A stretch of DNA of 16,587 nucleotides from contig CAKRRD010000051.1 of the NCBI GenBank assembly GCA_934394815.1, positions 1 to 16,587 on the forward strand, read 5' to 3'. Position numbers and translations under genes: made by a program. The stretch is from an uncultured Acetatifactor sp. Its GTDB lineage: Bacteria > Bacillota > Clostridia > Lachnospirales > Lachnospiraceae. A model generated the notes under the pieces. That model was not told the DNA's origin, made no database searches, and saw only the letters and a program-made list of their open reading frames with translations. This document shows positions 5,307 to 13,549 of the stretch, piece after piece (within the stretch, counting starts at the first letter, position 1; each line of letters begins with the position of its first letter).

Positions 5307-6063
5307 CCGTCAATTCCTCCCAAAGTTGTTTGAAATAATATGGAAATTCCGGTGCATTTCTGGCGGCCAGAAGCGATTCATCCGGAAGCGTGAGATGAAT
5401 GGGCAGTACTGCTTTGATGGTCGCCGGTCTTGCGGACAGCACATAGACCTTATCTGCCAGACTGATGGCTTCCGACAGATCGTGGGTGACAATGATCATG
5501 GTTTTGCCGGCCTTACGGATCAGGCGGCAGATGTCCGCGGACACCATGAGCCTTGTCTGGTAGTCCAGAGCGCTGAAGGGTTCATCCAGAAGGAGCAGCT
5601 GGGGATCCAGAGCGAGGGTACGGATCAGGGCGGCACGCTGCTTCATGCCACCGGACAATTCGCTGGGGCGTTTGTTCTGAAAACTTTCCAGCCCGTAGTC
5701 GGACAGAAGCTGTTTCACATAGCCTATGCGCTCTTTGGTAAGGGAATGGTGGATCTCCGGCCCCAGAGTGACGTTCTGGTAAATGGTGCGCCATTCGAAG
5801 AGATGATCGTGCTGCAGCATATAACCGATACGGGGATAGTGGAGAGAACCGTCGGGATTGTTCACGACGATGGTGCCGGTCTCCGGAGCAAGCAGTCCGG
5901 CAATGATGGACAGCAGGGTAGACTTGCCACAGCCGCTGGGGCCGACCAAAGCAACGAACTCTCCTTCTTCCACCTGAAAGGAGACATCTTTTATTGCTCC
6001 GGTTTCACCCGCCAGGTTATGATAGGAGTAACCTATGTTTTTTAATTCGATGAGAGCTCCCAT
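5290..6063 (-). CDS. NitT/TauT-type ABC transporter ATP-binding protein
   Basis: The protein has 257 residues, a full-length ABC ATPase. Motifs are Walker A GPSGCGKST (41-49), the Q-loop YMLQHDHLFEW (Gln 84), signature LSGGMKQR (136-143), Walker B LLLLDEP (156-162) with the D-loop SALD, and the switch histidine in VTHD (194). The Q-loop form and overall similarity place it in the SsuB/TauB/NrtC group, matching the permease it overlaps. ATG 6063 is preceded on its strand by AGGAAG. It is the first gene of the two-gene minus operon, divergent from argH across about 200 bp. A clear promoter was not found, although TACAAT is present on the minus strand (complement of 6101-6106). Confidence 0.94.
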   Translation of the reverse strand: MGALIELKNIGYSYHNLAGETGAIKDVSFQVEEGEFVALVGPSGCGKSTLLSIIAGLLAPETGTIVVNNPDGSLHYPRIGYMLQHDHLFEWRTIYQNVTLGPEIHHSLTKERIGYVKQLLSDYGLESFQNKRPSELSGGMKQRAALIRTLALDPQLLLLDEPFSALDYQTRLMVSADICRLIRKAGKTMIIVTHDLSEAISLADKVYVLSARPATIKAVLPIHLTLPDESLLAARNAPEFPYYFKQLWEELTDETTK

Positions 6064-6161
6064 AAAAAGGCATACTTCCTTAACTTGAATATTTATTGTT
6101 ATTGTATGAATTCAGAGGGAAAAGGTGTTTTCTGCAGCGGAAAGTGATGAAATTCACTGTA

Positions 6162-6190
6162 TTGCATTAAAGTGCCGTTTGTGATATGAT
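6162..6190 (+). promoter_or_regulatory. Promoter of argH
   Basis: TTGCAT (6162-6167) and TATGAT (6185-6190) are separated by 17 bp, each close to the sigma-A consensus. Transcription would start near 6197, giving a leader of about 67 bases before the ATG. An imperfect inverted repeat AGTGA/TCACT (6143-6147, 6154-6158) lies just upstream of the -35. Confidence 0.75.
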
Positions 6191-6205
6191 TAATTGCAAT
6201 CAATC
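6188..6205. promoter_or_regulatory. 18-bp palindromic operator candidate at the argH start site
   Basis: GATTAATTGCAATCAATC is a palindrome with a single mismatched pair, centred at 6196/6197. It overlaps the end of the -10 and the predicted start point, the position of a classic repressor site. It does not look like the usual ArgR box (TNTGAAT...ATTCANA), so the regulator is unknown. Confidence 0.5.
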
Positions 6206-6263
6206 TCTATGAGAAAAATTGTCTGATAGGCGACTGACACAATAAAAAGATGGGAGAACAACC

Positions 6264-7688
6264 ATGGCACAATTATGGGGAGGACGTTTTACGAAACAGA
6301 CCGATCAGCTGGTATTTGATTTCAATGCGTCCATAACATTTGATAAAAGATTGTTTCATGAAGATGTCACCGGAAGCATCGTACATGCCACCATGCTGGC
6401 AAAGCAGGGAATCCTCACCGAGGAGGAAAGGAAGAGCATTATTGAAGGACTGACCGGTATTTTGGAGGATGTGGATGCCGGAAGGCTTAAAATTGATGAG
6501 ACACAGGAAGATATTCACAGCTTCGTGGAAGCAACACTGATCGACCGGATCGGTGATGCGGGCAAAAAACTGCACACCGGACGCAGCCGTAACGATCAGG
6601 TGGCACTGGATATGCGCCTCTATACCAGAGCCAGAGTGGCGGAGACCGACGGACTGCTGGAGAAGCTTCTGGAGGTCATTCTCGACACTATGGAGAACAA
6701 TCTGGAGACCTATATGCCGGGCTTCACCCATTTACAGAAGGCACAGCCCATTACCCTGGCTCATCACTACGGAGCCTATTTTGAAATGTTCAAGAGAGAC
6801 AGACAGCGGCTGGCAGATATCTACAAGCGCATGAATTACTGCCCTCTGGGTGCCGGGGCACTGGCCGGCACCACATATCCGTTGGATCGTGAGTATACCG
6901 CAAGACTGCTTCGTTTTGAGGGACCGACTTTAAACAGCATCGATTCCGTAGCGGACAGAGATTACCTGATCGAGTTCTTATCCGCACTTTCCACGATCAT
7001 GATGCATTTAAGCCGTTTCAGCGAAGAGATCATTATCTGGAATTCCAATGAATACCAGTTCGTGGAACTGGATGATGCCTATTCCACCGGAAGCAGCATC
7101 ATGCCCCAGAAGAAGAACCCGGATATCGCAGAACTGGTAAGAGGTAAGACCGGAAGGGTCTATGGTGCCCTGATGGCGTTACTTACCACCATGAAGGGAC
7201 TGCCTCTCGCTTACAATAAAGATATGCAGGAAGACAAGGAGATGGCCTTTGATGCCATGGATACCGCAGCAGACTGCATCACCTTATTTACCGGCATGAT
7301 AAAGACCATGAAGTTCCGCAAAGACCGCATGGCGAAGAGTGCCATGAATGGATTTACCAATGCTACGGATGCGGCAGATTATCTGGTAGGCAAGGGAGTT
7401 CCTTTCCGGGATGCCCACGGCATTATCGGACGTCTGGTGCTGTACTGCATCGAAAAGGACACCTCCATTGATGCCCTGAGTCTGGAAGAACTCCGTTCCA
7501 TCAGTGATAAATTTGAGGAAGATATTTATGATGCCGTTTCCTTGAAAACCTGTGTGGAGAAGCGGCTGACCATCGGAGCCCCCGGGGCGGAAATGATGAA
7601 ACGGGTCATTGAGAAAAACAAAGAATATCTGAAAACCAATGCCATAGAAGTATATCAACAGTCTTTGGAAGACCGCCTTCCGCAGTAG
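6264..7688 (+). CDS. argH: Argininosuccinate lyase
   Basis: The protein has 474 residues, within the 455-475 norm. The enzyme splits argininosuccinate into arginine and fumarate, the last step of arginine synthesis, in the cytoplasm as a homotetramer. The opening MAQLWGGRF is typical of ArgH. Substrate and catalytic segments visible are HTGRSRND (104-111), the THLQKAQP block with the base histidine 156 (155-162), and the fumarase/aspartase signature [12 protein letters not shown] (276-287) with catalytic Ser 278. No residue looks altered. ATG 6264 has GGGAGAA in front. The gene has its own promoter at 6162-6190 and no other arginine gene is beside it here; asd follows after 60 bp and may be cotranscribed. 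Confidence 0.97.
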   Translation: MAQLWGGRFTKQTDQLVFDFNASITFDKRLFHEDVTGSIVHATMLAKQGILTEEERKSIIEGLTGILEDVDAGRLKIDETQEDIHSFVEATLIDRIGDAGKKLHTGRSRNDQVALDMRLYTRARVAETDGLLEKLLEVILDTMENNLETYMPGFTHLQKAQPITLAHHYGAYFEMFKRDRQRLADIYKRMNYCPLGAGALAGTTYPLDREYTARLLRFEGPTLNSIDSVADRDYLIEFLSALSTIMMHLSRFSEEIIIWNSNEYQFVELDDAYSTGSSIMPQKKNPDIAELVRGKTGRVYGALMALLTTMKGLPLAYNKDMQEDKEMAFDAMDTAADCITLFTGMIKTMKFRKDRMAKSAMNGFTNATDAADYLVGKGVPFRDAHGIIGRLVLYCIEKDTSIDALSLEELRSISDKFEEDIYDAVSLKTCVEKRLTIGAPGAEMMKRVIEKNKEYLKTNAIEVYQQSLEDRLPQ

Positions 7689-7748
7689 GAAGAGACAGGC
7701 CTTTTGCAGATAAAATAAAAATGCACAAAGATGAGGAGGAAATGAAAA

Positions 7749-8834
7749 ATGAGTGAAAAATTACGTGTAGGTATCCTGGGCGGAACCGGTATGGTAGGTC
7801 AGAGATTTATCTCTCTGCTGGAGAACCATCCCTGGTTCGAGGTAACGACCATCGCAGCCAGCCCCCGTTCCGCAGGCAAGACGTATGAGGAGGCAGTGGG
7901 GGATCGTTGGAAGATGACCACTCCCATGCCCGAGGCAGTAAAAAAGCTTATTGTCATGAATGTCAATGAGGTGGAAAAAGTAGCCGCACAGGTAGATTTC
8001 GTATTCAGTGCGGTAGATATGACCAAGGATGAGATCAAGGCCATTGAGGAAGCATACGCAAAGACAGAGACTCCTGTGGTATCCAACAACAGTGCCCACA
8101 GATGGACGCCCGATGTTCCCATGGTAGTACCCGAGATCAACCCCGAGCATTTCCAGATCATCGAGGCACAGAAGAAGAGACTGGGAACCACCAGAGGTTT
8201 TATCGCTGTAAAGCCGAACTGCTCCATCCAGAGCTATGCACCGGTTCTGACTGCATGGAAGGAATTCGAACCTTACGAAGTGGTAGCTACCACCTATCAG
8301 GCAATCTCCGGCGCAGGCAAGACCTTTAAGGACTGGCCCGAGATGGTAGGCAATATCATTCCTTACATCGGCGGTGAGGAAGAGAAGAGTGAGAAGGAGC
8401 CCTTGCGTATCTGGGGTAAGGTGGAAGGCGACAAGATCGTTCCCGCAACTTCTCCCGTGATCACCTGCCAGTGTATCCGTGTTCCGGTACTGAACGGCCA
8501 TACCGCAGCGGTATTCGTTAAATTCCGTAAGAAGCCCACCAAGGAGCAGCTGATCGAGAAGCTGGTTACCTTCAGTGGTGAGCCTCAGAGACTGGGACTT
8601 CCCAGTGCACCGAAGCAGTTCATCCAGTATCTGGAGGAGGACAACAGACCGCAGGTGGCATTGGATGTGGATTTCGAGAACGGTATGGGCATCAGCGTAG
8701 GCCGTCTGAGAGAAGATACCGTATATGATTACAAGTTCGTCGGTTTGTCACACAATACCTTACGTGGAGCTGCTGGGGGAGCATTGCTTTGCGCAGAACT
8801 TTTGAAAGCACAGGGTTACATCACCAGAAAATAG
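7749..8834 (+). CDS. asd: Aspartate-semialdehyde dehydrogenase, archaeal/fungal-type
   Basis: The protein has 361 residues. It reduces aspartyl phosphate with NADPH to aspartate semialdehyde, the branch point to lysine/diaminopimelate, threonine and methionine. The N-terminal nucleotide fold has GGTGMVGQRF (11-20). The catalytic cysteine is Cys 158 in KPNCSIQ, and the acid/base histidine is His 251 in RVPVLNGHTA. The GMVGQRF...ASPRSAGK pattern and the length fit the archaeal/fungal subfamily rather than the E. coli type. ATG 7749 is preceded by GAGGAGG. It lies 60 bp after argH with no terminator between them, and 17 bp before the EAL gene, so the three genes may share a transcript. Confidence 0.95.
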   Translation: MSEKLRVGILGGTGMVGQRFISLLENHPWFEVTTIAASPRSAGKTYEEAVGDRWKMTTPMPEAVKKLIVMNVNEVEKVAAQVDFVFSAVDMTKDEIKAIEEAYAKTETPVVSNNSAHRWTPDVPMVVPEINPEHFQIIEAQKKRLGTTRGFIAVKPNCSIQSYAPVLTAWKEFEPYEVVATTYQAISGAGKTFKDWPEMVGNIIPYIGGEEEKSEKEPLRIWGKVEGDKIVPATSPVITCQCIRVPVLNGHTAAVFVKFRKKPTKEQLIEKLVTFSGEPQRLGLPSAPKQFIQYLEEDNRPQVALDVDFENGMGISVGRLREDTVYDYKFVGLSHNTLRGAAGGALLCAELLKAQGYITRK

Positions 8835-8851
8835 AGGGTGAGTGGGGTTAT

Positions 8852-10570
8852 ATGAACGAGTTACGCTATCAGCTGGATCTTATGCGCGCAATGAATCAGA
8901 AATTGAGCGCTAAGGAGAGAATGTATCGACTGTTGTGCGATACCATGGATTATGCATACATCTACTATTCTTTTGAGAAGAATACCGTTACGACACTGGG
9001 AAAATGGGAGGATTTTTTTGACTTCCGGATACAGGACAGGCGGGATTTCGTAAAGCTTCAGGAGACGGTAGATGAACCGTATGTACTGGCACTGCGGGAG
9101 ATGCTGTTTTTGGAAAAAAGCGGTCAGGAGACATCCACTGTGGAATGTATGCAGCGGGGGAAAAAGACCTGGCTGCAATTTTCCTGCCGGATTTTCTACG
9201 AGGATGGCAGGCCGACAGACCAGATCATCGTGGTACAGAATATCACCAGGCAGAAGACACAGAACGAAGAACTTCTCTATATGGCGTATTACGACGGCCT
9301 TACGGGACTGTACAACCGTAACTATTTTGTGCGTCTGCTGACCGAGTACCTTCGTCGGGCCAAAGAGGATAACCGTCTGGTCAGTGTGCTTGTCATTGAT
9401 ATTGATGATTTCCGGAAGGTAAATGACGGACTGGGAATTGTAGCAGGAGATGAACTGGTGCAGCAATTCGGTTCTTTCCTGAAAGAATTTAACGGAGACG
9501 ACGTGATCGTCTGCCATCTGACCAGTGATGTCTACTGCATGGCAATCTATGATCCCTGTGGCAACAGAAGTGTGGAACAGATCCATAAGGAAATCGTCAA
9601 GCGCACCAGAGAGCCGTTTTATCTGGTGGGCGGACAGGTTCTGAACATTACCGTAAGTGTCGGTGTGGCAGAATATCCGGAAGCGGCGAACTCCGCACTG
9701 GAACTGATCAATTGTGCCGAAATCGTAATGTTCAAGGGAAAGTCCATGGGCAAGAACCGGATCCAGTATTTTGATACCCCGATCCTGAACGATTTTCTGA
9801 AAAATGTGGAACTGGACAGCAAGTTAAAGGAAGCCGTCTTTGAGAACAATTTTCTTCTGTATTATCAGCCCCAGTATTATGCGGGCAGCCAGAAGCTTCG
9901 CGGTGTGGAGGCTCTGATCCGCTGGAAGGATGGCAACGGCAGAATGATCAGTCCGGCGAAGTTCATTCCCATTGCGGAGAAGAACGGCACGATCATTCCC
10001 ATCGGTAACTGGGTGCTGGAACAGAGTATCCGGACCTTTTCCGAATGGCGGAACCGCTATGGGGTTCCTTTTGTACTGTCCGTGAATATTTCTGCGCTGC
10101 AGTACCAGAAGGAAGATTTTGTGGATTCTCTGTTGGCAATCATTCACAAATATGATGTGGATCCCGATGAGGTCGAACTGGAGATCACGGAAAGCATCCT
10201 GATCGACGATTTCCGGGCAGTGACCGAGAAAATGCAGCTGTTGAAAGGATACGGCATCCGTATTTCCCTGGATGATTTCGGAACGGGATTTTCTTCCCTG
10301 TCTTATCTGAAGAAGCTGCCCATCAATACGCTGAAGATCGATAAATCCTTTACCGATACACTGCTGACGGATTCTGCGACCCGGATCATTACCGAATCCA
10401 TTGTCAGCATGGTCAAATCTCTTGGGTTTGAATCCATTGCGGAGGGCGTGGAAGAGGAACAGCAGTATAAATATCTGCGTGCCATCGGCTGTGACATCAT
10501 TCAGGGTTATCTGTTTGGAAAGCCGCTGTCACAGGAAGAGATCGAACAATTATTGCAGAAAATTTACTGA
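8852..10570 (+). CDS. PAS-like/degenerate GGDEF/EAL protein, predicted c-di-GMP phosphodiesterase
   Basis: The protein has 572 residues from ATG 8852, after GAGGGTGAGTGGGG; a longer frame would run back into asd. Residues 1-135 look like a PAS-type sensor ending in VVQNITRQK. The GGDEF-fold domain (about 145-308) begins YYDGLTGLYNRNYF, but the signature is TSDVY (224-228) in place of GGDEF, so cyclase activity is not expected; it may still bind GTP as a regulator. The EAL domain (about 318-570) keeps its metal and catalytic residues: Glu 353 in EALIRW, Asn 412, Glu 444 in LEITES, Asp 474-475 in DDFGTG, Lys 495 in LKID and Glu 531. QGYLFGKP closes it. No membrane segment or signal peptide is seen, so it acts in the cytoplasm. 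It probably lowers c-di-GMP in response to an unknown signal. Confidence 0.93.
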   Translation: MNELRYQLDLMRAMNQKLSAKERMYRLLCDTMDYAYIYYSFEKNTVTTLGKWEDFFDFRIQDRRDFVKLQETVDEPYVLALREMLFLEKSGQETSTVECMQRGKKTWLQFSCRIFYEDGRPTDQIIVVQNITRQKTQNEELLYMAYYDGLTGLYNRNYFVRLLTEYLRRAKEDNRLVSVLVIDIDDFRKVNDGLGIVAGDELVQQFGSFLKEFNGDDVIVCHLTSDVYCMAIYDPCGNRSVEQIHKEIVKRTREPFYLVGGQVLNITVSVGVAEYPEAANSALELINCAEIVMFKGKSMGKNRIQYFDTPILNDFLKNVELDSKLKEAVFENNFLLYYQPQYYAGSQKLRGVEALIRWKDGNGRMISPAKFIPIAEKNGTIIPIGNWVLEQSIRTFSEWRNRYGVPFVLSVNISALQYQKEDFVDSLLAIIHKYDVDPDEVELEITESILIDDFRAVTEKMQLLKGYGIRISLDDFGTGFSSLSYLKKLPINTLKIDKSFTDTLLTDSATRIITESIVSMVKSLGFESIAEGVEEEQQYKYLRAIGCDIIQGYLFGKPLSQEEIEQLLQKIY

Positions 10571-10579
10571 GAAACGAAC

Positions 10580-10622
10580 AGAGAGTCGTGAAAAGACGGC
10601 TCTCTGAATTATTTTCAGAGAG
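10580..10622 (+). promoter_or_regulatory. Two mutually exclusive hairpins between the EAL gene and topB
   Basis: The segment AGAGAG-T-CGT (10580-10589) pairs with ACG-G-CTCTCT (10596-10605). Alternatively CTCTCTGAA (10600-10608) pairs perfectly with TTCAGAGAG (10614-10622) around a 5-base loop. The shared middle strand means only one can form at a time. Neither is followed by a strong T run. It may be an attenuator-like switch or simply a compact mRNA end structure. Confidence 0.5.
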
Positions 10623-10653
10623 AAAAATCAGTTGGTCGGAAAGTTGGTAATAA

Positions 10654-12702
10654 GTGGGTAAGAATTTATTTATTGCAGAAAAACCTAGCGTGGCAAGAGA
10701 ATTTGCCAATGCTTTAAAATATAATATGCGTTCCAAAGACGGCTATCTGGAATCGGAAGAGGCTATCGTTACTTGGTGTGTGGGACATCTGGTGACCATG
10801 AGTTACCCGGAAGTGTATGATGAAAAGTTCCGGAGATGGAGCTTTGATACCCTTCCTTTTCTGCCGGCGGAATTCAAATACGAAGTGATCGAAAGCGCCA
10901 AAAAACAGTATACGATCGTAAGCTCCCTGTTGAACCGGCCGGATGTCACGACGATCTATGTGTGCACCGACTCCGGGCGGGAAGGAGAATATATCTATCG
11001 TCTGGTGGAACAGATGTCGGGTGTACAGGGCAAAGAACGGAAGCGCGTATGGATTGATTCCCAGACGGAGGAGGAGATTTTACGCGGAATCCGGGAGGCC
11101 AGGGATCTTTCAGCCTATGACAATCTGGGAAATGCGGCATATCTGCGGGCCAAGGAAGATTACCTGATGGGTATCAATTTTTCCAGAGCCCTGACATTAA
11201 AATATGGCAACACGGTAAAGGGATATCTCAAAAGAGACCGGGCTGTGATCTCCGTAGGCCGTGTCATGACCTGCGTTCTGGGAATGATCGTGAACAGGGA
11301 GCGTGAGATCCGTTCGTTTACCAAGACACCCTTTTATCGGGTGATCGGCAATTTTAGATTACAGGAAAAGCCTTTTACCGCAGAGTGGAGAGCTGTGGAA
11401 GGTTCGAAATACTATAATTCTCCGGCACTGTACAAAGAGAACGGTTTCAAGAAAAAAGAGGATGCCGAGGGGCTGATTGCGGAACTTACGGAAGAACCGG
11501 TGGGCCATGTGACGGTCACGGGCATTGAGAAGAAAAAAGAGAACAAGAATGCACCGCTTCTGTATAATCTGGCGGAACTGCAGAATGATTGTTCCAAATT
11601 TTTTAAGATCAGCCCGGATGAGACTCTGCGGATCGTGCAGGAACTATATGAAAAAAAGATGACCACCTATCCCCGAACAGATGCCAGAGTCCTGTCCACA
11701 GCGGTGGCTAAGGAGATCCATAAAAATATCGGAGGACTCCGCAATTATGTGATGGCGGCGCCTTTCGCAAAAGAAGTGTTAGAACAGGGAACCTATAAAA
11801 ATATTGCGAAGACCCGTTATGTGAATGACAAGCAGATCACGGATCACTATGCCATCATTCCCACGGGACAGGGACTGAACAATCTGGCGGGGCTTGCACC
11901 TGCCGCGGCAAAAGTGTACGAGGTCATCGTACGTCGTTTCTTAAGCATTTTCTATCCTCCGGCTGTCTATCAGAAGTTCTCCCTGACGGTGAAGGTAAAG
12001 GAGGAAAGCTTCTTTGCCAGCTTTAAAGTACTGGTACAGGAAGGGTATCTGAAGGTGACGAATTTCTCTTTCAAAAAGGAGAATACAGCGCCGAAGGAGG
12101 ACAAAGAGAACGAGAACGAAAGTGCGGATGAAAAATGTGACGCAGAGCTTACCAATCTGCTGATGCATCTTAAAAAAGGGGATTTCCTTTCCGTGGACAA
12201 TTATGAGATCAAGGAAGGGGAGACTTCTCCCCCCAAGCGTTATACTTCCGGCAGCATCATCCTGACCATGGAAAATGCCGGACAGTTTATTGAGGATGAG
12301 GAACTCAGAGCCCAGATCAAGGGCAGCGGCATCGGTACCAGTGCCACCAGGGCGGAAATCCTGAAGAAACTGGTAAATATCGAATATCTGGCCCTGAATA
12401 AGAAGACCCAGATACTGACCCCCACGCAGATGGGAGAGATGATTTACGATGTGGTGTCAGATTCCATAAGACCGCTCTTAAATCCGGCCCTGACAGCCAG
12501 TTGGGAAAAGGGACTTACCATGGTGGCGGATGGTGTGATCACACCGGAAGAATACATGGGAAAGCTGACGGATTTCGTGGGCAGACGAACCACTGCTGTG
12601 CGCAGTCTGAACAATCAGGGAGTGCTCTGGAGACAGTTCCAGGCTACGGAAGAATTTTATCAGAAGAAAACAAAGCAATCTAATACAAAAAATAAGGAAT
12701 AA
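10654..12702 (+). CDS. topB: DNA topoisomerase III (type IA)
   Basis: The protein has 682 residues from GTG 10654, chosen because MGKNLFIAEKPSVAREF is the canonical TopB opening (the Toprim glutamate is Glu 9); the ribosome binding site is weak. The active-site tyrosine is Tyr 339 in MTTYPRTDAR. GTSATRAEILKKL in the C-terminal part is the usual domain I/III motif. The Toprim acidic motif reads TDSGREGE (105-112) where most type IA enzymes have TD.DREGE, so the second aspartate is glycine. No zinc-ribbon cysteines follow, as expected for TopB. A Lys/Glu-rich insert (ENTAPKEDKENENESADEK) interrupts the protein near residue 480. It relaxes or decatenates single-stranded regions of DNA. It is chromosomal in context rather than part of the mobile element. 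Confidence 0.95.
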   Translation: MGKNLFIAEKPSVAREFANALKYNMRSKDGYLESEEAIVTWCVGHLVTMSYPEVYDEKFRRWSFDTLPFLPAEFKYEVIESAKKQYTIVSSLLNRPDVTTIYVCTDSGREGEYIYRLVEQMSGVQGKERKRVWIDSQTEEEILRGIREARDLSAYDNLGNAAYLRAKEDYLMGINFSRALTLKYGNTVKGYLKRDRAVISVGRVMTCVLGMIVNREREIRSFTKTPFYRVIGNFRLQEKPFTAEWRAVEGSKYYNSPALYKENGFKKKEDAEGLIAELTEEPVGHVTVTGIEKKKENKNAPLLYNLAELQNDCSKFFKISPDETLRIVQELYEKKMTTYPRTDARVLSTAVAKEIHKNIGGLRNYVMAAPFAKEVLEQGTYKNIAKTRYVNDKQITDHYAIIPTGQGLNNLAGLAPAAAKVYEVIVRRFLSIFYPPAVYQKFSLTVKVKEESFFASFKVLVQEGYLKVTNFSFKKENTAPKEDKENENESADEKCDAELTNLLMHLKKGDFLSVDNYEIKEGETSPPKRYTSGSIILTMENAGQFIEDEELRAQIKGSGIGTSATRAEILKKLVNIEYLALNKKTQILTPTQMGEMIYDVVSDSIRPLLNPALTASWEKGLTMVADGVITPEEYMGKLTDFVGRRTTAVRSLNNQGVLWRQFQATEEFYQKKTKQSNTKNKE

Positions 12703-12720
12703 AGACGAGGAGAAATCATC

Positions 12721-13392
12721 ATGGAAAATATTACGATTGAAAATCTGTATGATCTGAAGGAGACCATTGCGGCAGAACTGTTCACCGAGGCAGAATATCC
12801 CTGGGAAGTCCTTCCCAGAATTCATGATTTCATTCTGGAACTGGGCAAGAGACTGCCGGAAGAAATCTATGAAAAAAGAGGCGAGGACATCTGGGTGGCA
12901 AAGAGCGCGAAGGTAGCTCCTACAGCCTGCCTGAACGGCCCGCTCATCATTGATGAGGAAGCGGAGATCCGCCACTGTGCTTTTGTCCGGGGCAATGCCA
13001 TCGTGGGTAAGGGTGCGGTAGTCGGCAATTCCACGGAACTCAAGAATGTGGTTCTGTTCAATAAGGTACAGGTACCCCATTACAATTATGTGGGAGACAG
13101 CGTGCTGGGTTTCCAGTCCCATATGGGGGCCGGTTCCATTACCTCCAATGTGAAGAGTGACAAGACGCTGGTAGTCGTAAAGAATGGAGAAGAGAAGATA
13201 GAGACCGGACTGAAAAAGATGGGAGCCATGTTGGGAGACCACGTGGAAGTGGGCTGCAACAGTGTGTTGAACCCCGGAACCGTTATCGGACGTAATTCCA
13301 ATGTATACCCTACCTCCTGCGTCAGAGGTGTGATCCCTGCCGGACATATCTTTAAGAGACCCGGAGAAGTGGTGAAAAAAGATGATATCTAA
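12721..13392 (+). CDS. Left-handed beta-helix (hexapeptide-repeat) protein, GlmU C-terminal-like
   Basis: The protein has 223 residues from ATG 12721, preceded by GACGAGGAGA. An N-terminal helical part of about 55 residues is followed by hexapeptide repeats: IWVAKSAKVAPTACLNGPLIIDEEAEIRHC...VGKGAVVGNSTELKNVVL. The block VPHYNYVGDSVLGFQSHMGAGSI resembles the acetyltransferase domain of GlmU (compare AHLSYIGDA.IG....IGAGTIT). There is no pyrophosphorylase domain, so a 'UDP-GlcNAc pyrophosphorylase' label would be misleading. It may be an acyl- or acetyltransferase acting on a sugar nucleotide, probably a trimer. The exact substrate is not shown. It starts 18 bp after topB and is probably translated from the same message. 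Confidence 0.8.
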   Translation: MENITIENLYDLKETIAAELFTEAEYPWEVLPRIHDFILELGKRLPEEIYEKRGEDIWVAKSAKVAPTACLNGPLIIDEEAEIRHCAFVRGNAIVGKGAVVGNSTELKNVVLFNKVQVPHYNYVGDSVLGFQSHMGAGSITSNVKSDKTLVVVKNGEEKIETGLKKMGAMLGDHVEVGCNSVLNPGTVIGRNSNVYPTSCVRGVIPAGHIFKRPGEVVKKDDI

Positions 13393-13432
13393 AAATTAGA
13401 TCATTATTATTCAAAGCATCGATGAAATTTGA

Positions 13433-13461
13433 TTGACGAATGTCCTTTTATGGGTTATGAT
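13433..13461 (+). promoter_or_regulatory. Strong promoter of the three-gene ABC importer
   Basis: TTGACG (13433-13438) and TATGAT (13456-13461) are 17 bp apart, each one base from consensus. Transcription should start near 13468, leaving a leader of about 80 bases. No T-box elements (TGGNACCGCG, specifier loop) are seen in the leader. Confidence 0.85.
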
Positions 13462-13474
13462 ATTTATCAGTGCA

Positions 13475-13496
13475 ACGCTTTGATGGGTTAAAGCGT
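13475..13496 (+). promoter_or_regulatory. 5'-leader hairpin of the ABC importer mRNA
   Basis: ACGCTTT (13475-13481) pairs perfectly with AAAGCGT (13490-13496) around the loop GATGGGTT. It lies within the first 30 bases of the predicted transcript. At this position it may protect the 5' end of the RNA; as DNA it may also be a repressor site. No T run follows, so it is not a terminator. Confidence 0.5.
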
Positions 13497-13549
13497 CTAT
13501 GCATTACAGTAAGCAGATCGCAGGATCCGCAGAAAAGAGGACATTTATT

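Noticed and set aside
5326..6045. Plus-strand frame of 239 codons
   Set aside because: It is antisense to the ABC ATPase, which has all motifs; no ribosome binding site or family resemblance.
7761..8501. Minus-strand frame of 246 codons
   Set aside because: It mirrors asd, a clearly real gene, and shows the Cys/His-rich composition of an antisense shadow.
12478..13347. Long minus-strand frame of 289 codons
   Set aside because: It lies antisense to topB and the hexapeptide gene, both well supported; its sequence is His/Ser-rich and shows no domain.
13462..13549. T-box or other riboswitch upstream of the TrpX-like gene
   Set aside because: No TGGNACCGCG bulge sequence, specifier loop or terminator/antiterminator pair is present; only a simple 7-bp hairpin is seen.
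13499..13549. Earlier start for the binding protein (ATG 13499)
   Set aside because: It would put 17 residues before a normal lipoprotein signal peptide and has no ribosome binding site, unlike ATG 13550.
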